Source: Watersipora subatra
Taxonomy: Eukaryota > Bryozoa > Gymnolaemata > Cheilostomatida > Watersiporidae
Length of the DNA stretch: 64,000 nucleotides
Direction of reading: 5' to 3'
NCBI RefSeq assembly: GCF_963576615.1
Contig: NC_088708.1
Location: forward strand, 31,131,191-31,195,190
The notes under the pieces were generated by a model. That model was given only the letters and a program-made list of their open reading frames with translations. It was not told where the DNA came from and ran no database searches. Within the stretch, counting starts at the first letter, position 1. Each line of letters opens with the position of its first letter. This document shows, piece after piece, positions 25,201 to 37,200 of this stretch. A program made the translations under genes and the position numbers.

Positions 25201-28200
25201 TAACAAGTTTGCCAAGATTCTGATTGGCGTCGTTCCATGAACTCCCGAATGGTTTACAGTCGAGAGTAGTATAGTGAGAGCAGATCTACACACACTAGGC
25301 GGAGCTTAGGGAGCAGGAAGTGACATCACATCAGGATCTGTTTGATTGACAGTTGGGGGGCGGAGCTAGGCGGTGTTGAGTCATGGTGTGAGTCATGGCG
25401 ATCTGTGTGATTCGTGGTGCGAGTAATGGTGTGAGTTGGTTGGTGACGTCGCGGTGGTGGTGTCGGTGGCCGAGTGGTGAGTCGGGCCGCGAGACGATTC
25501 GCGGTTGTATTTGGGATTATCGCGTCCGGTAGAGGTCGCTCTTCCGTGCCGTTTCGGGGATTGACGGAGAGCTCGGTGGCGACGGGTTGACGGACGGTGG
25601 CGGATGGATTTCGAGATCGTCGGAGCTTGTATGTATTTTCTTTTTTCCGATCCCGAATGAGAATGATGTGTCTGCGAACGAATATTCATTTTGATTGTAA
25701 ACTTCATAAATTCTGAAATTATCCATCGCTGTTATGGTTCCACTACTTTTTTAAAGATAATGTATAAATTGATGAAGTATTATTAGTTAGTGTTGATTGT
25801 TACTGGAGCTTCTGAGGAGTCAACTTCCAATAGTATGAATATCGACATTATTTCTGAAAGAACTTCCCAATTGAATATGAAACAAAGAGAGTATAGAAGA
25901 CCAACCAAGTCTAGATTGAACAGAACTACGTCATTACGAAGATCATCAAGAAAAAGTTCGGTAGTAAAGCGGTTATTCGAATCCAAGGAAAATTATATGG
26001 AAGGAGATGAGAAAATTACGTCACCTATTGCAACAGTTTTTAAAACCGAGGAAATGCAAGAACCATGGAAATGGATTGATCTAAAAGTTTTGGATATTCC
26101 AGCTTCGTTAGAAGTAATACAAGCAAATAAGTCTGAAGAAAATGACAATTGTGAGATTGCGTTGCAATTCTTCGTTGAACGTAAGGGAGAGCGTGTGGTA
26201 TTATGTTCGATCATCGAACCTCAAAAGTATAACATTCCCTCATCATTTCAATGGTTGACGCCAGCTCTCATGATATTGGATCGAAGTGAGATTTACATGA
26301 ACTCTAAGTCGTCATCAGGATTAAAACTTTTCAGAATTGACGGAGCATGCAATCTGAAGGAATTCAGAGAGAAATTAAACAAAGATTATAAACTCTGTAT
26401 ATCAAGACAGTAATGAGTTAAGGAAATGATATTATGATTAAATTTTATATAGTTTATTTGATGATATATCATAGGGATTTAAACTTACTATCAATGGATA
26501 TGTTATTGAATAAAAGTTTTGTATATAAAAATGCTAAAACATAATATAAAAAAGACTATTGAATTTCATTCAATCCCAATTTTCTTCTTCTTCTTTCATT
26601 GTCGAATGAGAATGAACTGTCTACAATCAAAACATACATTATTTTTAGTGAGATATAGTAAAAGTAAGACATACAATCAGATTAGATCATTCATTCAAAC
26701 TAAAAATCAAATATAATGTAATACTTACTGAAGAAGAAGAAGATCCATCCTTTTTCTGAATGGAATCTTCCTGTTGAGATACGGGAGCCTGCAATTGCAA
26801 TGATTACAGTCAGGATGGATTACTATAACCTTGCTGAGATAGTAGACTCCACATTCACAATGGACTCCAACTTAAATTGTAAATTTCAATTGCATTAGTC
26901 ATCGAATCATAGAATGATATGCAAGATGTAATACAGACAGAATAGGATATGCAATCAGCTAGAGTAGGACATACAGGCAATAAGAAAAACAAATATGTTA
27001 CATCACATAGTCAGACTAGGACACACAGACAGAGGAGGATATTCAGTTAAAATAAAGAAATAAATATAATGTACTACTTACTGAAGATTCAAATTCATAA
27101 AGCCTTCTCCGAAAAGGACTATATTTAGTTCGGTGATGCCCAGGATCCTACAATTGCATTGATTATAGTCAGAGTAGAACATGCAGACAAATTAAAACAC
27201 AGTCAGGTCTTACTTTGAATTTCAATTCCAACTCCTTTTGTTTTAAAGTGGAGTTATACAAAATATTAATTACTGTTTTCACAGATTGATACTCATTTTA
27301 ACATTCCTACATACCAATTGGAGTGAATTTTGTTGAATGTATTTGATCTTTAGTTACATGTTTTATCATTATACAACGATATTAGACGAAATAAATATAA
27401 TGTAATACTTACTTTTAAAGTCAATGTAACATCGAAGTTACGAAAGAACTCCTCTCTTTGCTGCTGCATGACCAATGATTTCTACAATAATTTCCAAAAT
27501 TACTTTGTATAATTTAATTGTTTCATTTAAGCAAACCCTATAATTCGAAATATATTTAATATGTAGTTTATATTCTCAAGTTTCCTTTAATCAAAAATAT
27601 AATTTAGTAAAATATTATAATGTAGTACTTACTTTCTTTTGAAGCTTGATCTTGAATTGAAAAGCCTTCTGTTTTTCAGGATCTACCTCTCTAGCCCAAG
27701 GGCAGTAGCCCCATATCTCAACACACGTGTCGATGCATTTTGTCTGAGTTAGGAGTCTATCCACGTTTTTGTCTCGAGCACACATTGTAAACTATTATAA
27801 ATAAAATGAGATGAAAAACTTATTCTTTCTCGTTGCTTATATAGTAAGCAGAATCAATATTATGGTTGATTAAACTTGTGTAATTTATGATCACGAAATT
27901 GTAAAATCAGCTAAACAGATTTCGCGAAATTCAATTTCGCGAAAGTTGACTATATAATATATATGATGTGAAATTTCGCGAAATCCAATTTCGCGAAAGT
28001 TGACTATATAATATATGATGTGAAATTTCGCGAAATCTAATTTCGCGAAATTCACTTTCGCGAAATTCAATTTCGCGAAAGTTGACTATATAATATATAT
28101 GATGTGAAATTTCGCGAAATCCAATTTCGCGAAATTCACTTTTCGCGAAATTGAATTTCGCGAAAGTTGACTATATAATATATATGATGTGAAATTTCGC

Positions 28201-31200
28201 GAAATCCAATTTCGCGAAATTCACTTTCGCGAAATTCAATTTCGCGAAAGTTGACTATATAATATATATGATGTGAAATTTCGCGAAATCCAATTTCGCG
28301 AAATTCACTTTCGCGTTGATGTACAAGTGAGCCGTGATTTATAAATGTATATATAATAATAAAATGTGAGTAAGATAAAAGCTACTGAAGATACAATAAA
28401 CAACGCTAGGATTGTGCTAGTCTATGTTAATATACAAGTGAGCAGTGATTATAATTGTATATAATAATAAAATGTGAGTAAGATAAAAGCTAGGGTTGTG
28501 CTAGTCCATGTTAATGTACAAGTGAGCAGTGATTATAAATGTATATATAATAATAAAATGTGAGTAAGATAAAAAGCTACTGAAGATAGAATAAACAAAG
28601 CTAGGATTGTGCTAGTCCATGTTAATATACAAGTGAGCAGTGATTATAAATGTATATATAATAATAAAATGTGAGTAAGATAAAAGCTAGGGTTGTGCTA
28701 GTCCATGTTAATGTACAAGTGAGCAGTGATTATAAATGTATATATAATAATAAAATGTGAGTAAGATAAAAAGCTACTGAAGATACAATAAACAAAGCTA
28801 GGATTGAGCTAGGCCGTGTTAATATACAAGTGAGCAGTGATTATAAATGTATATATAATATTAAAATGTGAGTAAGATAAAAACTACTAAAGATACAATA
28901 AGCAAAACTAGGATTGTGCTAGGCCATGTTGATATAAAAGTGAGCAATGATTATAAATGTATATATAATAATAAAATGTGAGTAAGATAAAAGCTAGGGA
29001 TGTGCTAGTCCATGTTAATATACAAGTGAGCAGTGATTATAAATGTATATATAATAATAAAGTGTGAGTGAGATAAAAGCTACTGAAGATACAATAAACA
29101 AAGCTAGGATTGTGCTAGGCCGTGTTAATATACAAGTGAGCAGTGATTATAAATGTATATATAATATTAAAATGTGAGTAAGATAAAAGTTACTGAAGAT
29201 ACAATAAACAAAGCTAGGATTGAGCTAGTCTATGTTAATATACAAGTGAGCAGCGAATATAAATGAATATATAATAATAAAACGTGAGTAAGATAAAAAG
29301 CTACTGAAGATACAATAAACAAAGCTAGGATTGTGCTAGGCCGTGTTAATATACAAGTGAGCAGTGATTATAAATGTATATATAATATTAAAATATGAAT
29401 AAGATAAAAACTACTAAAGATACAATAAGCAAAACTAGGATTGTGCTAGCCCATGTTGATATACAAGTGAGCAATGATTATAAATGTATATATAATAATA
29501 AAATGTGAGTAAGATAAAAGCTAGGGTTGTGCTAGTCCATGTTAATATACAAGTGAGCAGTGATTATAAATGTATATATAATAATAAAATGTGAGTAAGA
29601 TAAAAGTTACTGAAGATACAATAAACAGAGCTAGGATTGAGCTAGTCTATGTTAATATACAAGTGAGCAGCGAATATAAATGAATATATAATAATAAAAC
29701 GTGAGTAAGATAAAAGCTACTGAAGATACAATAAACAAAGCTAGGATTGTGCTAGACCATGTTGATGTACAAGTGAGCAATGATTATAAATGTATATATA
29801 ATAATAAAATGTGAGTGAGATAAAAGCTACTGAAGATACAATAAACAAAGCTAGGATTGTGCTAGTCCATGTTGATATACAAGTGAGCAGTGATTATAAA
29901 TGTATATATAATATTAAAATGTGAGTAAGATAAAAACTACTAAAGATACAATAAGCAAAACTAGGATTGTGCTAGGCCATGTTGATATACAAGTGAGCAA
30001 TGATTATAAATGTATATATATTAATAAAATGTGAGTAAGATAAAAGCTAGGGTTGTGCTAGTCCATGTTAATGTACAAGTGAACAGTGATTATAAATGTA
30101 TATATAATAATAAAATGTGAGTAAGATAAAAGTTACTGAAGATACAATAAACAGAGCTAGGATTGTGCTAGTCTATGTTAATATACAAGTGAGCAGCGAA
30201 TATAAATGAATATATAATAATAAAACGTGAGTAAGATAAAAGATACTGAAGATACAATAAACAAAGCTAGGATTGTGCTAGACCCTGTTGATGTACAAGT
30301 GAGCAATGATTATAAATGTATATATAATAAAATGTGAGTAAGATAAAAGCTACTGAAGATACAATAAACAAAGTTAGGATTGTGCTAGGCCATGTTAATA
30401 TACAAGTGAGCAGTGATTATAAATGTATATATAATAATAAAATGTGAGTAAGATAAAATCTACTAAAGATACAATAAGCAAAACTAGGATTGTGCTAGGC
30501 CATGCTGATATACAAGTGAGCAATGATTATAAATGTATATATAATAATAAAATGTGAGTAAGATAAAAGTTACTGAAGATACAATAAACAGAGCTAGGAT
30601 TGAGCTAGTCTATGTTAATATACAAGTGAGCAGCGAATATAAATGAATATATAATAATAAAACGTGAGTAAGATAAAAGCTACTGAAGATACAATAAACA
30701 AAGCTAGGATTGTGCTAGACCATGTTGATGTACAAGTGAGCAATGATTATAAATGTATATATAATAATAAAATGTGAGTGAGATAAAAGCTACTGAAGAT
30801 ACAATAAACAAAGCTAGGATTGTGCTAGTCCATGTTGATATACAAGTGAGCAGTGATTATAAATGTATATATAATAATAAAATGTGAGTAAGATAAAATC
30901 TACTAAAGATACAATAAGCAAAACTAGGATTGTGCTAGGCCATGCTGATATACAAGTGAGCAATGATTATAAATGTATATATAATAATAAAATGTGAGTA
31001 AGATAAAAGCTACTGAAGATACAATCAAAGCTAGGATTGTACTAGTCCATGATGATATACAAGGGAGCAGTGATTATAAATATATATAATAATAAAATGT
31101 GAGTAAGATAAAAGCTACTGAAGATACAATAAACAAAAACTAGGATTGTACTAGTCTATGTTGGTGTACAAGTGAGCAATGATTATAAATGTATATATAA

Positions 31201-34200
31201 TAATAAAATGTGAGTAAGATAAAAGCTACTGAAGATACAATAAACAAAGCTAGGACTGTGCTAGTCCATGTTAATATACAAGTGAGCAGTGATTATAAAT
31301 ATATATAATAATAAAATGTATTATTATATATACTCACATTACTTACTCTCATTTTATTATTATATATATATTTATAATCACTGCTCACTTGTATATTAAC
31401 ATGGACTAGCACAGTCCTAGCTTTGTTTATTGTATCTTCAGTAGCTTTTATCTTACTCTCATTTTATTATTATATATACATTTATAATCATTGCCCACTT
31501 GTACATCAACATAGACTAGTACAATCCTGCTTTGATTATTGTATCTTCAGTAGCTTTTATCTTACTCACGATTTATTATATATATATATATATTTATAAT
31601 CACTGCTCCCTTGTATATCAACATGGACTAGCACAATCCTAGCTTTGTTTATTGTATCTTCAGTAGCTTTTATCTTACTCACATTTTATTATTATATATA
31701 CATTTATAATCACTGCTCACTTGTATATTAACTCTTTCGCTACCACGTTAATTGTTGACCAAACGATTATTCTGCCCAAGTTAATTCAAACGGATTTTCT
31801 AAAAAATCCGATATACCGTTAGTATTTAAGCAATATCTCAAAAAATGAAAACATATATCGTTTTACTTTTAAATGTATCTTATTCAGAACAAAATTCTCC
31901 ACAAGATAGGTGTAAAATTGTTTAGCAACTCTTACTCTCACAAAATTCCTGACGCTTTTCTTTGCGTTGAACAAACTCGGTGTGTTTCTTATTGTCATGA
32001 CGATAACGGTCTGGTTTTACCGTTTTTGAAAAAATAATTAGAAATGGAATTGTTGAACCAAAAATTTAGTTGCACGTCATTGGCAACAAGGTTGTTTCAT
32101 TGGAAACAATTCTTTCAACAACATGTGGAGATTACTGTCTTCTCTTTGCAATATTTTGGAGCAGAGGATGTTCAATAGAAGATTTTCTAACAGTTATGCT
32201 AAAAATTTCTGAAACAGATACACGAGATCATGTAGTTCGAAAAACTATACTAGATAGATATGATTGGAATGAAAAAAAAATTAGTAAAAGTCTTAATAAC
32301 GAAGAAAATGAAGGTGTTGACAATGTACATATTCAAGGAACTTCCCAAATTGTTAAATTACTAGAAGATCTGACATAAATTTTTTTTTCTATATTTTACA
32401 ATTGAATATACATATATACTTTATATCGAAATAAAGTTGGTAACAAATACAACCGAATATTATTTACTTTTTGATATAAGTTTTATATATTGATATACTC
32501 ACACTGAGTTGGAGCTATCCTCAAAATAATCCACATATTAATCCATGTATGCCCCTTTACTAGTTCATCATCTTCATCTATTTACTGGTCGAGAAACTGT
32601 TATGGAATGGTTAAGCCAAACCAAACAGGAGAATTCCATAGGTAAACCTAGGAAAACAATCAGGTCGAATGCCAAGGCGCTTGTCCACACAACAGCCCCT
32701 GAAAACAGCGACACTCAACGAACTTAATCGCGAGTAGCCGGCTAACAGAATTCTAGCTGAAGCATACAAGCCTTATGGTATCAACACTCGATCGACCCAA
32801 ATTCTCAAATATAAGTAGGTATCAAGAGATGGTTAATGAGGCAGAATATTCCATCAGATTATGCAACGCTTATATAGTGAATTGAAGAATGATGGGTGTG
32901 TCCAAAGGAATTAATGAAGCGAAAATAGTAAACAGATTTTCGCGAAATTGAATTTCGCGAAAGTGAATTTCGCGAAATTGAATTTCGCGAAATTACACAT
33001 TATATATATTATATAGTCAACTTTCGCGAAAGTGAATTTCGCGAAAGTGAATTTCGCGAAATTGGATTTCGCGAAATTACACATATATATTATATAGTCA
33101 ACTTTCGCGAAATTGAATTTCGCGAAAGTGAATTTCGCGAAATTGGATTTCGCGAAATTACACATATATATTATATAGTCAACTTTCGCGAAATTGAATT
33201 TCGCGAAAGTGAATTTCGCGAAAACTGTTTATATATATCATTAGATCACAAAATTATTGAACCGCGACAACACTTCTACTTGTTATAAAACCTTCGAGCG
33301 AATATGCCTTTTCAATTCAGTTCATAACTTCACAATGAGTACCAGAGACAACAGAAAAAGGAAATTTCAAGAACGATTACAATGTGTAGATAAATGTGTG
33401 AAGCGATGGGGTTACTGCTCTCATGGAATGGAAATAAGCGTTCGGAAGCGAAAAGCTTGTCGATTTCTCTTACGTGAAAAGTTCTATCAAGATCTCAACG
33501 AAAGATTACGGTTTACAGTAAGTACTACAAATTCAATCTAGATGTTATGTAGGAATGATACAATGAATCTTCTCTTCTGAGTAGTAACTATGTGTTCTAG
33601 GCTGATTGTATTCATTGCAATTGCAAACTCCAATATCTTAGCAAAGTGTATGTTATATCCCTACTCAGATTAAAACAGATTATTTTAACTGAATATCCTC
33701 CTCTGTCTGTGTGTCCTAGTCTGACTATGTGATGTAACATATTTGTTTTTCTTATTGTCTGTATGTCCTACTCTAGCTGATTGCATATCCTATTCTGTCT
33801 GCATTACATCTTGCATATCATTCTATGATTCGATGACTAATGCAATTGAAATTTACAATTTAAGTTGGAGTCCATTGTGAATGTAGAGTCTACTATCTCA
33901 GCAAGGATATAGTAAACCATCCTGACTGTAATCATTGCAATTGCAGGCTCCCGTATCTCAACAGGAAGATTCCATTCAAAAAAAGGATGGATCTTCTTCT
34001 TCTTCAGTAAGTATTACATTATATTTGATTTTTAGTTTGAATGAATGATCTAATCTGATTGTATGTCTTACTTTTACTATATCTCACTAAAAATAATGTA
34101 TGTTTTGATTGTAGACAGTTCATTCTCATTCGACAATGAAAGAAGAAGAAGAAAATTGGGATTGAATGAAATTCAATAGTCTTTTTTATATTATGTTTTA

Positions 34201-37200
34201 GCATTTTTATATACAAAACTTTTATTCAATAACATATCCATTGATAGTAAGTTTAAATCCCTATGATATATCATCAAATAAACTATATAAAATTTAATCA
34301 TAATATCATTTCCTTAACTCATTACTGTCTTGATATACAGAGTTTATAATCTTTGTTTTAATTTCTCTCTGAATTCCTTCAGATTGCATGCTCCGTCAAT
34401 TCTGAAAAGTTTTAATCCTGATGAAGACTTAGAGGCGATAGATAATTTCAGAATTTATGAAGTTTACAATCAAAATGAATATTCGTTCGCAGACACATCA
34501 TTCTCATTCGGGATCGGAAAAAAGAAAATACATACAAGCTCCGACGATCTCGAAATCCATCCGCCACCGTCCGTCAACCCGTCGCCACCGAGCTCTCCGT
34601 CAATCCCCGAAATGGCACGGAAGAGCGACCTCTACCGGACGCCAACGAAATCCGATAATCCCAAATACAACCGCGAATCGTCTCGCGGCCCGACTCACCA
34701 CTCGGCCACCGACACCACCACCGCGACGTCACCAACCAACTCACACCATTACTCGCACCACGAATCACACAGATCGCCATGACTCACACCATGACTCAAC
34801 ACCGCCTAGCTCCGCCCCCCAACTGTCAATCAAACAGATCCTGATGTGATGTCACTTTCTGCTCCCTAAGCTCCGCCTAGTGTGTGTAGATCTGCTCTCA
34901 CTATACTACTGTCGAGTTACAAAATGTACCAAACATGAATGCTGTGTGGTTTGGTTTGCCTTTAAGGCTTTGTATTTATGTAGCGTATATTGTCATGAGT
35001 GGTATATATTAAAGGAGGTGTTCACTTATGCCTGCTGACTGCAGTCAAGTGCTGCCTGGTAAGTAGTGATTACAACCTTTAGCCCTTTTAGCTGGTTATA
35101 CGTTACTCATTGATAAACCCTCGTGTAAGAGTGCCTTGGCAACTACTTCATGTAATCTATCGACTTCTGGTTGTGTTACGTTGTCCGTTTACTGTAGAGT
35201 TAGAAGGCCCAGCTTCGCTGTTGCACAGTTGGGTGCAGTCTCGTACAAAGGTCAAGGTTATTACGAGATCATTCAGGAGTGTCCGTGGAACTTGCTCAGG
35301 TTTTGTTGTGGCATTTGACAGATACTTCAATTTGGTAAGTTTGACTAATTATTCTAGTTGTGCTATGATTGGTTTTTATTATGACTAGTTATGCTATGTA
35401 TGCTATATGATTGGCTGATTTGATTAGGACTAGTTATGCTATGTGTGCTATATGATTGGCTGATTTGATTACGAATAGCTATGCTATGTGTGCTATGATT
35501 GGTTGATTTGAGTACGGATAGCTATGCTTTGTGTGCTGTGATGGGTTGGTTTAACTAATCATGCTGAGAATTCTTTGTTTGTGTATCTTTTAAAATAGAT
35601 GTTAGTTTTTTGTACAAAAAAAAATCATGTGTTTTTTTGTCAAGAAGACCAAAGCATCTTTACGAACCTAACCATGCAATGACATTGATTGCATCACAAG
35701 TACAGTCGGCGCTCTTACAACGTAAATAATCCATTCCAGGAACCTTTACGTTATAGGAAATTCATGTTATAAGAACAGTAAAATGCATGTAAATTGCCTA
35801 ATTCGTTCCAAGATCTTTCCAGACTCACCCCTTTGGCCATATAAAAAAGAAAACCTTGACTTGACTCATTAAATTTGGGAGCTGTACCGTTTTATAGACC
35901 ATAATTGCGGTAATTTTTACAAAAAGTTGATGGGGAGCACATATCTTTGACGATCATTCACAATGATTTGCTTATTTTTTCTAAACACCAGTCTATTCGG
36001 CAAAGGAAAACTAATAACAAATATTTTCTACTTTTTCAATAATGCAAAACATCAAAATATTTTTATTATAAAAAAGCGGTACATATTATACTTCCTATTC
36101 TTTGGCTATCTGTTATCAGGGGGTCATGGTTAGGATAAAAGAGAACTTTCAACGATACTCCTGCTCGTGATATTCAGATTGGTGGACTGACGCGGTAACA
36201 CCTGCACCAATCGATCGCCTTTATATTAATGAATAATTGAGCAGCTACCCTATTCTCTGTTTTGTCGAACATCTGACGATTTTTGATGACAAACCATAAT
36301 GTTGCGAAAGTTCTATAAAGTAGATGCTCCTATAACGTAAATTCCAGATAACGTAAAAATTTTATGTAAAGTTTTTGCTTCCTACTATGTACAAAATTCC
36401 ATATAATGTAAAGTGGAAAGTTGGGCAAGTTTTCAAAATCGATTTGAATGTTAGTTTATTTGGCCGCACTTGCGGAAGAAAAAACACTGTGCATTCAGCG
36501 TTATATCTATTATAAAAGACTTTCGCGACATTTTAGTTCATTGTAATAGATCATTAAATGTGTCGCCAAAAAGGTGAATAGGATAGCTGCGCAATTGTTC
36601 TTTGTGCAATATTCAACTGCGCAATAAATAAAAGGCGATCGATTGGTGCAGGTGTTACAGCGTTGGTCCACCAGTCTTAATGTCACGAGTTGAAGTATCA
36701 TTGAAAATTATCTTTATCCGAACCTTGACCACTGGATAGCGATAGACGATGAGCAGGTAGAACCGCTTTTTATAGTAAAAAGATTTGTTGTTTTGCCTTA
36801 TTGTAGACGTACAGAGTATTTGTTATTAGCTTTACTTTGCTGTTTAGAGAAATAAGCAAATCGTTGTAAATGAACGTTAAAGATGTGCAGTCCCTATCAA
36901 CTTGTTGTAAACTTACCGCAATCATGGTCTATAAAACCAGTGAGATTGATCATAAAAAGGAGAAAAGTTTTTGATGCAAACCAATAATTCTGCAGTTACG
37001 GTACAGCCTGCAAATGAAAAGAGTTAAGTAAACTTTTTCCTTTTTCCATGAACAAAGGTGTGAGTTTGGAAAGATCTTGGAACGGATTAGGCAATTTACG
37101 TATATTTTACTGTTCTTATAATATAAATTCCCTATAACATAAGCATTCCTGGAGCGGATTATTTATGGTATAGGAGCGTCTACTGTATATGATGGATAAA

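Larger units (their letters stand above)
25265..27050 (+). repeat. Polinton left terminal inverted repeat
   Basis: About 1.79 kb is shared in inverse with 33680-34910, ending inside near GATATTCAGTTAAAAT. It carries ORF A, ORF B and the last two exons of the left WGYC gene. Bases 25730-26301 have no counterpart in the right copy. The first 350 bases are GC-rich with many CpG, unlike the AT-rich body. Confidence 0.9.
25265..34910. mobile_element. Nonautonomous Polinton/Maverick element in LSM11 intron 2
   Basis: The ends AGTAGTATAGTGAGAGCAGA (left) and the exact inverse (right) begin with AG as Polintons do, and are flanked by GTCGAG duplications. The TIRs exceed 1.2 kb. The element is 9646 bp, shorter than autonomous Polintons (usually 15-20 kb). 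I see no polymerase B, integrase, packaging ATPase or capsid gene. Contents from outside in, at both ends: a GC-rich tip with ORF A, ORF B (left only), a spliced WGYC-motif gene, and a TTTCGCGAAA array. Between them lie a 3-kb array of a 110-bp repeat with a short inverted portion, and a protease fragment. The near-perfect TIRs and the intact TSD suggest recent insertion. Confidence 0.9.

Noticed and set aside
27905-28317. CRISPR array
   Set aside because: Repeats are palindromic, with short spacers that are themselves repeated, in a eukaryotic transposon; no cas genes.
32911-33165. 84-codon minus frame of repeated NFAKF-type peptides
   Set aside because: It is the TTTCGCGAAA array read in one frame.
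34330-34440. N-terminal extension of ORF A on the right side of the Polinton
   Set aside because: This stretch is antisense to the ORF B tail and becomes joined only by the 572-bp deletion.
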